Source of the DNA: an uncultured Oscillospiraceae bacterium
Lineage (GTDB): Bacteria > Bacillota > Clostridia > Oscillospirales > Acutalibacteraceae
Assembly: GCA_900549675.1 (NCBI GenBank)
Contig: URPG01000020.1
Location: 1-14,106 of the forward strand
Direction: 5' to 3'
DNA: 14,106 bases
Part shown: positions 7,612 through 14,106 of the stretch, piece by piece
Numbering within the stretch: the stretch's first letter is position 1
Layout of the letters: each line of letters opens with the position of its first letter
Notes under the pieces: generated by a model
Database searches by the model: none
Told to the model about the DNA's origin: nothing
Seen by the model: only the letters and a program-made list of their open reading frames with translations
Translations under genes and position numbers: made by a program

Positions 7612-8772
7612 ATGGGTAATCAAAATTTTATTTATGCAGATAATGCCGCCACCACTGCTTTGCTTCCCGAAGTGCTGGAAGTTATGCTGCCTTATTATAC
7701 AGAATATTATGGAAATGCTTCTTCGCCCTATTCCATCGGCAGAAAATCCAAAGCTGCCTTAGAGAATGCACGTATGGAGATTGCCGCTTGTTTGGGTGCC
7801 AAAAAACAGGAAATTCTCTTTACATCAGGCGGAACAGAAAGCAATAACTGGGCGATTCGCAGCATTATGAAAATGAAAAGTCAGGAAGGCAAACATCATC
7901 TCATCACCAGCCAAATTGAACATCCTTCTGTCTTAAATGTTTGCAAGGCTTTGGAAAAATCGGGCGGAGAAGTCACTTATCTCCCGGTTGAGAAAAACGG
8001 TATTGTCAATCCGGCTCTTGTAAAAGAAAGCATACGCCCTGCCACTGCACTGGTCACAATTATGATGGCGAACAATGAAATCGGCACGATACAGCCAATC
8101 GAGAAAATCGGCTATATCTGCCATGAAAATAATATTTTATTTCACACGGATGCGGTACAAGCTGTGGGGCATCTTCCAATTTCTCTTTCCGATTTGCCCG
8201 TTGACCTGCTCTCGTTCAGCGGGCATAAATTTCATGCCCCCAAGGGGATCGGCGGTTTATACGTGAAACCCTCTCTGGAAATTGCACCTCTTTTATGGGG
8301 CGGCGAGCAAGAGCGTGCCAAACGACCCGGAACAGAAAATATTGCCGCCGCCATCGGTTTAGCTGAAGCATTAAAGCTGTCTTGTCAAAAAATGGAAGAA
8401 AGAAACGCATATGTCCTTTCTTTACGTGAACAACTGATAGACCAAGTTCTGCAAATTCCTCAAAGCTTTTTAAATGGTGACCGGACAGAGCGTTTGCCCT
8501 CCAACACCAATTTTTGTTTTGAAGGCATCGAAGGAGAATCCCTGCTTCTGATGCTGGATATGAGAGGCATCTGTTGTTCTTCAGGCTCTGCCTGTACCAG
8601 CGGAGCGGCTGACCCGAGCCATGTGATTTTGGCTTTGGGCGTTTCAAAGGATATGGCCCGAAGTTCTTTACGTATCAGCCTTAGCCATTTAAATACCCAA
8701 GAGGAAATTGAAACTATTGTCCATGCTATAAATGATTCCGTCACGCGGCTGCGCCGGCTCAATCCTGCCTAA
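7612..8772 (+). CDS. cysteine desulfurase, NifS/IscS type (first copy)
   Basis: This PLP enzyme turns L-cysteine into L-alanine and passes the sulfur as a persulfide to Fe-S, tRNA or cofactor assembly. The 386-residue length is usual. Visible sites are the N-terminal YADNAATT, H104 in EHPSV, D180 and Q183 in HTDAVQ, the PLP lysine K206 in SGHKFHAPKG, and the active cysteine C328 in SSGSACTSG, in the longer loop typical of class I enzymes. Two more cysteines (C321, C322) precede that loop. A weak site (TAGG, 6 nt) precedes the ATG. The gene stands alone between its promoter and a terminator, with no iscU/nifU or mnmA next to it here. The enzyme class is certain; the sulfur acceptor is not. Confidence 0.93.
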   Translation: MGNQNFIYADNAATTALLPEVLEVMLPYYTEYYGNASSPYSIGRKSKAALENARMEIAACLGAKKQEILFTSGGTESNNWAIRSIMKMKSQEGKHHLITSQIEHPSVLNVCKALEKSGGEVTYLPVEKNGIVNPALVKESIRPATALVTIMMANNEIGTIQPIEKIGYICHENNILFHTDAVQAVGHLPISLSDLPVDLLSFSGHKFHAPKGIGGLYVKPSLEIAPLLWGGEQERAKRPGTENIAAAIGLAEALKLSCQKMEERNAYVLSLREQLIDQVLQIPQSFLNGDRTERLPSNTNFCFEGIEGESLLLMLDMRGICCSSGSACTSGAADPSHVILALGVSKDMARSSLRISLSHLNTQEEIETIVHAINDSVTRLRRLNPA

Positions 8773-8795
8773 ATGATAAAATTATTATTATTGCA

Positions 8796-8826
8796 AAAAT
8801 GCCGCCCCTCCCTACGGCGGCATTTT
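8796..8826. terminator. strong bidirectional intrinsic terminator
   Basis: AAAATGCCGCC and GGCGGCATTTT form a perfect 11-bp stem around a 9-nt loop, 23 nt after the desulfurase stop. Each strand carries a T-run at the 3' foot of the stem (TTTT on plus, TTTTT on minus). It can therefore end the plus-strand gene and also catch leftward read-through from the converging operon. Confidence 0.85.
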
Positions 8827-8926
8827 GCATTGTGTATGAATTTCTACTATTATTTTTTCATGTCTACCGTAATCCATACAAGATATATTTTAGGATATAT
8901 TCTTTGTTATAACATGATTATATGAC

Positions 8927-8960
8927 GATAGAGAAAGGCTTGTGGGCGCCTTTCTCTATC
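8927..8960 (+). terminator. 13-bp perfect hairpin, possible second terminator
   Basis: GATAGAGAAAGGC and GCCTTTCTCTATC pair perfectly around an 8-nt loop, and TTTAT follows on the plus strand. It is 155 nt past the desulfurase stop and could be a back-up terminator. The T-run is short, so it could also be a stable RNA end or a processing site. Confidence 0.5.
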
Positions 8961-9140
8961 TTTATAATCAATCAAAGCTCTGCTTTCAAAAGGTTTCAAG
9001 TCGTGCTTATGGCTGAATATCCCATCTTTCAAAAACAAAGCTTTGCTTAACAGTAGTATGAGTTTCTTCTTAAAAAATATACTCGATTTACAAAAATAAA
9101 AATCAAAAATTCTCTATCTTTTTTATCATTAGAACAGAGT

Positions 9141-9317
9141 TTATCCCACAATGGAGTAAACCATATTTTCCCAGTGCAGTTTTGTTCCGACATCCACTCC
9201 GTCCGGCAAAAGTGCAACGGCAATCATCATTGGTTCTCCGCTATCATAGATATCCGTTCTTCTCAAGAAAGCATATTCCCCGTTTATATCTTCTACCATG
9301 TATTCATATGGACCCAT
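9141..9317 (-). CDS. 58-residue conserved-looking small protein of unknown function
   Basis: I do not recognise this protein with certainty. The ATG at 9317 has GAGG 7 nt upstream, and the gene starts only 9 nt after the GNAT stop, with its ribosome site overlapping that stop, so translation is probably coupled. The 58 residues are acidic and look like a small beta protein: an N-terminal MGPYEYMVEDINGEYAFLRR stretch, a turn rich in D, G and E, then ALLPDGVDVGTKLHWEN and a short hydrophobic end. The order of an opening strand with ING/GEYA, then a LLP-G-x(3-4)-G-x-x-L segment, resembles the DUF3006 layout, but that is inference from memory. There is no signal peptide or membrane segment. It is the last gene of its operon. 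Confidence 0.75.
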   Translation of the reverse strand: MGPYEYMVEDINGEYAFLRRTDIYDSGEPMMIAVALLPDGVDVGTKLHWENMVYSIVG

Positions 9318-9326
9318 ACTGTCACC

Positions 9327-9599
9327 TCACTGTATTAAATCCTGTTGCTCAGAATTTTTCTCAAACCATTTCACGGCATAAGAACAAGTTAATCTTGCTT
9401 TTTTGCCTTGTTTACGAACGGTATCAGCCGCCGCTTGCATCAGCTTGGCGGCAACACCCTGTCCCCGCAGGGAATCATCTACAAAGGTATGCATAATTTC
9501 TACGGTCTGTTCGTCAACTGGCGGAAAATCCACTTCAGCAATGATTTTTCCGTCTTCATTTTTCGCATAGATTTTATTGGTTTCATATATAAAATTCAT
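9327..9599 (-). CDS. small GNAT-family N-acetyltransferase (YjdJ/COG2388 type)
   Basis: The 90-residue protein is close in size to the short GNAT_CG/YjdJ subgroup, which keeps the acetyl-CoA binding core and lacks much of the usual GNAT fold. The pattern EIMHTFVDDSLRGQGVA at about 34-50 holds the R-x-x-G-x-A pyrophosphate loop, followed by a helix AKLMQAAADTVR and the strand KARLTCSYA with the downstream aromatic WFEKN. The substrate is unknown. The start is supported by AGGAG 6 nt before the ATG. It lies 24 nt after the second cysteine desulfurase and 9 nt before the 58-residue gene. Confidence 0.88.
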   Translation of the reverse strand: MNFIYETNKIYAKNEDGKIIAEVDFPPVDEQTVEIMHTFVDDSLRGQGVAAKLMQAAADTVRKQGKKARLTCSYAVKWFEKNSEQQDLIQ

Positions 9600-9623
9600 C
9601 TTTCTCTCCTTTTGACACTCTTT

Positions 9624-10757
9624 TTATGCATGGTGTAATGTTTGCAAGCCCTCTGCCAAAGCATCGGCCAAAGCCAATACATCCTCTTCCGTATTAAAAC
9701 GGGAAAAACTGACACGAATAGAACTCTCAATTTTATTCTTGTCAATTCCCATCGCCGTAAGCACATGGCTGGGTTTTCCTTTTCCGCAGGCTGAACCAGA
9801 TGATACGTAAATCTCTTTGGAAGAAAGAAAATGAAGCATCGTTTCGGCTTTCACTCTCCCGGCGGAAAAATTTAGAATATAGGGCAATGCATCTTCCGCA
9901 GAAAGAATATTGATATCATTTTTCTGTGAAAGTTTTTCTCTTAACAATGCATTTAGCTTTGCCACTGTGGCGGCATTTTTTTGTATGTCACTGCCCCCCT
10001 GTGAAACAGCTTCTGCAAAGGCAGCAATCAGGGGCAGGCCCTCCGTACCGGCACGAATATTTTTTTCTTGTCCGCCTCCGAAATAAGACGGTAAAATCCT
10101 TGTCTTTTTAGAAATATACAAAGCCCCCACACCTTTGGGCGCATGCACCTTATGCCCGCTCACGGTCAATAAATCGACACCCAGCTTACCAACAGAAATC
10201 GGCATTTTTAAATATCCCTGCACAGCATCGGTATGCAGAATGGCGGCAAGTTTTTTTCTGCGAATGATATCGGCGGCGGCTTTTACCGGTTGAATGGCAC
10301 CTGTTTCATTGTTCACAAGCATGATACTGACAAGAATTGTGTTCTCATCAATCTCTTTTTCCAATTCTTCCGGGTCGATAACACCCTGCTGATTCGGTTT
10401 TAAAAAAGTTATCTCAAACCCCTGCTTTTGCAGTTCCTGCATCGGTTTCAGAACCGAAGAGTGTTCTGCTGCCGTTGTAACAATTTTATTGCCCCGCCTT
10501 TTTTGAGCATTAACGGCTCCCAACACCGCCAGATTATTTCCCTCTGTCCCACCGGAATTAAAAATAATTTCACTGTTTTCGGCTGACAGGCTTTTGGCGA
10601 TTATTTCTCTGGCAGAATCTAGTTCACATTTGGCTTTAAATCCCTTGGAATGCAAAGAAGAAGGATTTCCAAACTCCTCCGTCATCATATAATAAGCTTT
10701 TCGAGCGGCAGATTCCAAAACTTTTGTGGTGGCACTGTTATCTAAGTAATGTTCCAT
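9624..10757 (-). CDS. cysteine desulfurase, NifS/IscS type (second copy)
   Basis: A second PLP-dependent cysteine desulfurase of 377 residues, clearly diverged from the plus-strand copy. Sites: N-terminal YLDNSATT, H99 in EHSSV, D177 and Q180 in HTDAVQ, PLP lysine K203 in SGHKVHAPKG, and active cysteine C324 in SSGSACGKGKPSH. The catalytic loop is two residues shorter than in the first copy and has the GKGKPSH form that I associate with desulfurases paired with ThiI for 4-thiouridine in tRNA; the pairing is inference, and no thiI follows here. The start at 10757 fits the family N-terminus, but the nearest purine-rich site (GGGAG) is 14 nt away. The gene lies 68 nt after the dehydrogenase gene, so an internal promoter is possible. 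Confidence 0.92.
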   Translation of the reverse strand: MEHYLDNSATTKVLESAARKAYYMMTEEFGNPSSLHSKGFKAKCELDSAREIIAKSLSAENSEIIFNSGGTEGNNLAVLGAVNAQKRRGNKIVTTAAEHSSVLKPMQELQKQGFEITFLKPNQQGVIDPEELEKEIDENTILVSIMLVNNETGAIQPVKAAADIIRRKKLAAILHTDAVQGYLKMPISVGKLGVDLLTVSGHKVHAPKGVGALYISKKTRILPSYFGGGQEKNIRAGTEGLPLIAAFAEAVSQGGSDIQKNAATVAKLNALLREKLSQKNDINILSAEDALPYILNFSAGRVKAETMLHFLSSKEIYVSSGSACGKGKPSHVLTAMGIDKNKIESSIRVSFSRFNTEEDVLALADALAEGLQTLHHA

Positions 10758-10825
10758 TTTTTATTTTTCTTCTCCCTGTGGAGTTTCCGCTATAAGACTC
10801 TTGTGATATAAAAGCCTTATCGTTT

Positions 10826-11803
10826 TTATCCCTTACTATTTTTGCGATATCCCTGCTGAATATCCACTGAATTTATCAATTCTTTTCCCTGATAAAAGCG
10901 GGATAAGTTTTCCGTCAGGATGCGCACCACTCTTTCATAAGTTTCCGGCAAGTGATAAAAGCCCGAGATATGGGGTGTAATCACAGCCGTTGGAATTTTC
11001 CATAAACGGTGGTCTGGCGGAAGAGGCTCCGGATGGGTTACGTCCAATCCAACCCCCCAAAGTTTTCCGCTCTCCAATGCGTCACACATCGCCTCGGTAT
11101 CAATAATCATTCCCCTGCCAACATTTAAAAGAATGGAGCCGTCTTTCATCTTTTCAATCCGCTCTCTGGAAATTAAATTTTGCGTTTTTTCGGTTCCCGG
11201 TAAACTAATCGCAATTACATCGGCTCTGGGTAAAACGCTGTCCAATTCTTCCTGCGTGCAAATTTCATCGACATAATCGGGTTTTTCTCTTTTGGTGCGG
11301 CGCATACCGATCACATAGGCACCCAATGCTTTGCAGCGTTTGGCAAACTCCCCGCCGATATCTCCCATACCAAGCACCAAAACGGTTGAACCATATACTG
11401 ACTTTACTTCTCCGAGTGATTTCCATGCAAAAGTATGCTGGGCATCCCGATATAAATGCAATTTCTTTTGAATTTCCATAAGCATCGCCAGCATATGTTC
11501 TGAAATTGCCAAGCCATAAGCACCGGTGGCATTGGTCAGCAAAGTTTTTTCATGCAGCCTGCCCGGATCCACATATCCTTCCACACCTGCACTGTTGGTT
11601 TGTGCCCAAATCAAATTGGGAGAACCATGCAAAAATTTCGGATTTACATTCCCCAATAATATCTCTGCCCAATCCACGTCCTCCTGTGTCACTTCTTTAG
11701 GCTTTACAAAGCGAAATTCATAGGTAGGAGCAGCTTCCTTTATTTGATTTATATGATGTTCTTTAAGCGCTATGGTGACCAATACTTTTCTTGATGGATT
11801 CAT
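10826..11803 (-). CDS. D-isomer-specific 2-hydroxyacid dehydrogenase
   Basis: A 325-residue NAD(P)-dependent oxidoreductase that would interconvert a 2-oxoacid and the D-2-hydroxyacid in the cytoplasm. The Rossmann motif GMGDIG is at 145-150, and the catalytic set R230 (LNVGRG), E259 (HPEPLP) and H278 (TPHISG) is complete. The second Rossmann strand ends in IGMRRTKRE. Arginines there, in place of an acidic residue, suggest NADPH use, as in glyoxylate/hydroxypyruvate reductases of the GhrA kind. The exact substrate cannot be read from the sequence. AAAGG lies 10 nt before the ATG. It starts 4 nt after the nadE stop, so the two are almost surely cotranscribed. Confidence 0.92.
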   Translation of the reverse strand: MNPSRKVLVTIALKEHHINQIKEAAPTYEFRFVKPKEVTQEDVDWAEILLGNVNPKFLHGSPNLIWAQTNSAGVEGYVDPGRLHEKTLLTNATGAYGLAISEHMLAMLMEIQKKLHLYRDAQHTFAWKSLGEVKSVYGSTVLVLGMGDIGGEFAKRCKALGAYVIGMRRTKREKPDYVDEICTQEELDSVLPRADVIAISLPGTEKTQNLISRERIEKMKDGSILLNVGRGMIIDTEAMCDALESGKLWGVGLDVTHPEPLPPDHRLWKIPTAVITPHISGFYHLPETYERVVRILTENLSRFYQGKELINSVDIQQGYRKNSKG

Positions 11804-11807
11804 TTCT

Positions 11808-13718
11808 TCACAACCTTTCTATTTCTTCCAGCCAAAGCGAGACATGAGCATCACTTGGCATACGAAAATCTCCGCGCGGAGAAAGCGTTACCGAACCGAC
11901 CTTCACACCGTCAGGCATACAAGAACGCTTAAATTGCTGCGCAAAAAAACGTCTGTAAAATACTTTCATCCATTTTTTTATGATTTCTTTGTCATATATA
12001 CTTTGAAAAGCAGACTCTGCCATACGGAAAATTTTGCTGGGTGTAAACCCAAAGCGAAGCATATAATAAAGAAAAAAATCATGCAGCTCATAAGGGCCTA
12101 CCAAATCTTCTGTCTTTTGACTGATTTCTCCGTCCTTCGGCGGCAAAAGTTCAGGACTTACAGGCGTGTCTAAAATATCCAGTAATATCTCCTGCAATTT
12201 TCCGCCCTGTTCAAAAGCCTCGTAATGTACCAAATGTCTTACCAAAGTTTTCGGCACCGATGCGTTAACGCCATACATGGACATTTGGTCTCCGTTATAA
12301 GTGGCCCATCCCAGTGCTAACTCTGACAAGTCACCTGTTCCTATGACAATTCCGCCCAGGCGGTTCGCTAAATCCATAACGACCTGCGTACGTTCTCTGG
12401 CTTGGCTGTTTTCATAAGTGATATCAGCCACCTGAGGATCTTGTCCAATATCTTTAAAATGCTGTAAAACTGCTTTTTCTATGGAAATCTCCTTAAAATC
12501 CACCCCATATTCTTCCGCCAGTCTTTGCGCATTGCTTTTGGTTCGGCTGGTGGTACCAAAGCAAGGCATGGACACTGTATGGATTCCTTTTCGGTCCAAT
12601 CCTAAAAGTGAAAAGGCACGAACGGCCACGATTAACGCCAACGTGGAATCCAATCCGCCCGAAAGTGCTAAAACCGCATTCTGACAGCCAATATGCTGAA
12701 GGCGTACTGCCAAACCATGTGCTTGAATGTTCAGCACAGTTTGACAACGTTCCTTTCGGGTTGCCTCCTCTTTAGGAACAAACGGCTGAGGAGAAAAGGT
12801 TCTTTGCATTTGAAATTTTTCTATTGTCTTTTCTTCCAAAACGAAAGGAATAGCAACCACTCTATCCTGCTCATTTTTCCATGTATTGTTGCGCAGTCTT
12901 TCTTGTGCTACGCGATTTAAATCTACATCAGCCGTGGTAATTCCTGTGGAGAAAAGTTCACTTTCTTGTAAAAGCGTTCCATTTTCTGCAATCAGATTAT
13001 GACCCGCATATACCATATCAGTGCTAGATTCTCCCCACCCGCTGTCTGCATACACATAAGCGGCAGTTAAATGTGCGGACTGGCTCTTGACCAGTTCACG
13101 CCGATATTCCGCTTTTCCAACCGTTTCATCACTACAGGAAAGATTTAAAAGCAGGGTTGCCCCGCCTTTTGCCAAGACAATACTGGGCGGCGCCGCAGAC
13201 CAAATATCCTCGCAAATCTCAACACCTATACAGAAATCTGCCACATTTCCACAAGGGAACACTATACCTGTTCCTATCATAGTATCCTGTCCGGCAAAAT
13301 GAATGGGGGCCGCGGCTTGTCCCGGTGTGAAATAACGCATTTCATAAAATTCGTTATAATTGGGAATTTCCGTTTTGGTCACCAAACCCAAAAGTTTACC
13401 TTTATGAAAAATTCCTGCGGCATTGTATAAAGAACCGCCAAACGGCACCGGCAAGCCCACTGCGCAAACAATATCTAAGTTGGCTGTTGCTAAAAGCAGT
13501 TCCTGCAATGCAGCTTCAGCGGCTTGAATCAAACTGTTTTGAAAAAACAAATCCCCACAGGTATAAGCGGTAATAGAAAGTTCCGGAAAAACCGCAACTG
13601 TGCAGTCTTTTTCAGCACACTGACGAACTAAATTTTCGATTTGATTTTGATTGTACTTCACATCTGCTACTTTCACTTGAGGGGTAACAGCAGCAACCCT
13701 TACAAATCCATCCTTCAT
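11808..13718 (-). CDS. nadE: glutamine-dependent NAD+ synthetase
   Basis: The enzyme makes NAD+ from deamido-NAD+ and ATP, taking ammonia from glutamine. The 636-residue two-domain form is complete. The N-terminal nitrilase-type glutaminase has the triad E46 (FPELSITAY), K115 (VTKTEIPNYNEF) and C169 (GVEICEDIW). The C-terminal synthetase has the PP-loop SGGLDS at 353-358, GTGDLSELALGW near 460-471 and the C-terminal basic segment FKRSCMPDG. GAGG lies 7 nt before the ATG. It is the first gene of the right-hand minus-strand operon. The gene lies just downstream of a hairpin and a decayed secreted-protein end, so its promoter must be within or beyond those. Confidence 0.96.
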   Translation of the reverse strand: MKDGFVRVAAVTPQVKVADVKYNQNQIENLVRQCAEKDCTVAVFPELSITAYTCGDLFFQNSLIQAAEAALQELLLATANLDIVCAVGLPVPFGGSLYNAAGIFHKGKLLGLVTKTEIPNYNEFYEMRYFTPGQAAAPIHFAGQDTMIGTGIVFPCGNVADFCIGVEICEDIWSAAPPSIVLAKGGATLLLNLSCSDETVGKAEYRRELVKSQSAHLTAAYVYADSGWGESSTDMVYAGHNLIAENGTLLQESELFSTGITTADVDLNRVAQERLRNNTWKNEQDRVVAIPFVLEEKTIEKFQMQRTFSPQPFVPKEEATRKERCQTVLNIQAHGLAVRLQHIGCQNAVLALSGGLDSTLALIVAVRAFSLLGLDRKGIHTVSMPCFGTTSRTKSNAQRLAEEYGVDFKEISIEKAVLQHFKDIGQDPQVADITYENSQARERTQVVMDLANRLGGIVIGTGDLSELALGWATYNGDQMSMYGVNASVPKTLVRHLVHYEAFEQGGKLQEILLDILDTPVSPELLPPKDGEISQKTEDLVGPYELHDFFLYYMLRFGFTPSKIFRMAESAFQSIYDKEIIKKWMKVFYRRFFAQQFKRSCMPDGVKVGSVTLSPRGDFRMPSDAHVSLWLEEIERL

Positions 13719-13738
13719 TTTCTTTCCTCTGATTCTGT

Positions 13739-13768
13739 AAATCCCCTGTTCATTTTAACAGGGGATTT
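13739..13768 (+). terminator. 12-bp perfect hairpin upstream of nadE
   Basis: AAATCCCCTGTT and AACAGGGGATTT pair perfectly around a 6-nt loop. On the plus strand GATTTTTAT follows, which fits an intrinsic terminator for rightward transcripts, yet no plus-strand gene leads into it. On the minus strand it lies 5 nt after the stop of the decayed C-terminal stretch and 20 nt before the nadE start, with only a short T-run. It may bound the lost gene or act as a structured nadE leader. Confidence 0.5.
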
Positions 13769-13773
13769 GATTT

Positions 13774-13881
13774 TTATATGCTATATCTGTCTTTTAATAT
13801 TGTCTGACAACCTTTTATACTCCATACACTAAAATCATCCACCACTACACCTTCCTCTCCGATATTATTATCTGAGGCAAC
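13774..13881 (-). pseudogene. decayed C-terminal stretch of a secreted beta-sandwich protein
   Basis: A 35-codon open stretch with a protein-like pattern: ASDNNIGEEGVVVDDFSVW, ending in LKDRYSI and a TAA at 13776-13774. The run S-D-x-x-x-G-x-E-G-x-x-x-D-D-F-S-V resembles the last strands of extracellular jelly-roll domains found in secreted peptidases and surface proteins of Firmicutes, which often end in an EGxxIDDxxV form. It has no plausible start of its own; a GTG pair at 13845-13840 would give only 24 residues. It is in the same frame as the Thr/Pro-rich reading frame to its right, but two TAA codons (13890-13888 and 13884-13882) separate them. I read it as the remnant of a disrupted gene. 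Confidence 0.45.
13782..13810 (-). promoter_or_regulatory. weak candidate promoter of nadE
   Basis: On the minus strand TTGTCA (13810-13805, 5 of 6) is followed after 17 nt by GATATA (13787-13782, 3 of 6). It lies inside the decayed gene remnant. The fit is poor, but no better promoter is seen close to nadE. Confidence 0.2.
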
Positions 13882-13887
13882 TTATGG

Positions 13888-14106
13888 TTATGGCACCAAT
13901 AATGAACTAACCAAAGAGCTTTCATGGAGAGGTAACGCTGACTCTGTACCAGTTGGATCAACAGCCGATGAAGACGGATCTGTTACTGTTGGTGACGTAG
14001 AAGAAACAGGAGGCAGCGTGGGAGTGGCAGGAGGCGGCGTGGGAGTAACAAGAGGCGGCGGCGTGGGAGTGGCAGGAGGCGGCGTGGGAGTAGCAGGAGG
14101 CGGCGT
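13888..14106 (-). CDS. Thr/Pro-rich linker of a secreted protein, partial
   Basis: The minus-strand frame is open from the right window edge to a TAA at 13890-13888, giving 72 residues. It begins with repeats of TPTPPPA, then TLPPVSSTSPTV and a Ser/Thr-rich tail. Such Thr/Pro linkers are common between domains of clostridial surface and secreted enzymes. The tail ends in SSLVSSLLVP without an anchor, sorting motif or domain, so the stop looks premature, in keeping with the remnant just beyond it. The plus strand also has an open frame here (Gly/Val/Ala repeats), but it lacks a start codon. The domain that this linker served lies outside the window. Confidence 0.45.
   Translation of the reverse strand, partial: TPPPATPTPPPATPTPPPLVTPTPPPATPTLPPVSSTSPTVTDPSSSAVDPTGTESALPLHESSLVSSLLVP
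14009..14106. repeat. 21-bp tandem repeat, about 4.5 copies, running off the edge
   Basis: Units GGAGGCRGCGTGGGAGTRRCA (plus strand) start at 14009, 14030, 14051, 14075 and 14096; the last is cut by the edge. The third unit has 3 extra bases, so the reading frame is kept throughout. The repeats are far richer in G on the plus strand than the surrounding DNA. Perfect conservation of frame supports a coding origin, most likely the Thr/Pro linker on the minus strand. Confidence 0.9.

Larger units (their letters stand above)
8773..9140. other. 368-nt convergent intergenic gap
   Basis: The gap lies between the stops of the first desulfurase and the 58-residue gene. It holds the two hairpins listed separately, an extended -10-like TGTTATAAC at 8905-8913, and two short imperfect repeats: CAAAGCTCTGCTT at 8973-8985 against CAAAGCTTTGCTT at 9036-9048, and TTCTCTATCTTT at 8952-8963 and 9110-9121. 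The rest is A/T-rich. I see no gene with a credible start site. Confidence 0.6.

Noticed and set aside
8773..8925. Plus-strand 50-codon ORF whose ATG directly follows the desulfurase stop
   Set aside because: It runs straight through the strong terminator hairpin, has no ribosome site of its own and its residue make-up is that of A/T-rich non-coding DNA.
12493..12747. Minus-strand 84-residue ORF within nadE
   Set aside because: It is an out-of-frame shadow of the NAD synthetase domain, whose own motifs are intact.
13891..14106. Plus-strand open frame with ELSWRGNADSVPV followed by Gly/Val/Ala repeats
   Set aside because: It looks protein-like, but no ATG, GTG or TTG with a ribosome site precedes it, and the frame closes at a TGA near 13805. 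The minus-strand Thr/Pro reading is more typical. The choice is not certain.
14009..14106. Tandem repeats as a possible CRISPR array
   Set aside because: Units are contiguous with no unique spacers, keep the reading frame and lack palindromic ends.

Overview
The window reads as chromosome from a low-to-mid GC Clostridia-type Firmicute (Bacillota). The evidence is the gene order rnj - gdpP - rplI - dnaB - tilS, purine-rich Shine-Dalgarno sites with occasional GTG starts, and intrinsic terminators. The order is a housekeeping arrangement typical of Firmicutes. I cannot name a genus from the sequence alone. Most of the window is ordinary core genome. The parts that reward a second look are the control region between rnj and the first cysteine desulfurase, two small genes, and the right edge.

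Left block, minus strand (1-7222): a possible 41-codon leader ORF, then rnj (RNase J with a long basic N-terminal tail), gdpP (c-di-AMP phosphodiesterase), rplI (ribosomal protein L9), dnaB (replicative helicase) and tilS (tRNA-Ile lysidine synthetase, cut by the left window edge). Gaps are 7-19 nt or short overlaps, so this is probably one operon. A consensus-like promoter (TTGACA, 17 nt, TACAAT) lies at 7450-7478 and implies a leader of about 345 nt before rnj.

Middle: a lone plus-strand cysteine desulfurase (7612-8772) has its own extended -10 promoter, with a perfect inverted repeat over the probable start site. It ends at a strong hairpin terminator. The 368-nt gap after it (8773-9140) holds two strong hairpins and no gene I can support.

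Right block, minus strand (9141-13718): nadE (glutamine-dependent NAD+ synthetase), a D-2-hydroxyacid dehydrogenase, a second cysteine desulfurase, a small GNAT acetyltransferase and a 58-residue protein of unknown function. Spacing suggests one operon, with a 68-nt gap before the desulfurase gene. The two cysteine desulfurases converge on the same intergenic gap, and neither has a scaffold or thiouridylase partner beside it in this window.

Right edge (13774-14106): what looks like the damaged 3' end of a secreted-protein gene on the minus strand. There is a Thr/Pro-rich linker encoded by 21-bp tandem repeats, two in-frame stops, and then a 35-codon stretch that resembles the end of an extracellular beta-sandwich domain. 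I found no CRISPR array, insertion sequence, tRNA or rRNA. No clearly new multi-gene system is visible; the best candidates for new biology are the rnj leader with its small ORF and the 58-residue gene.
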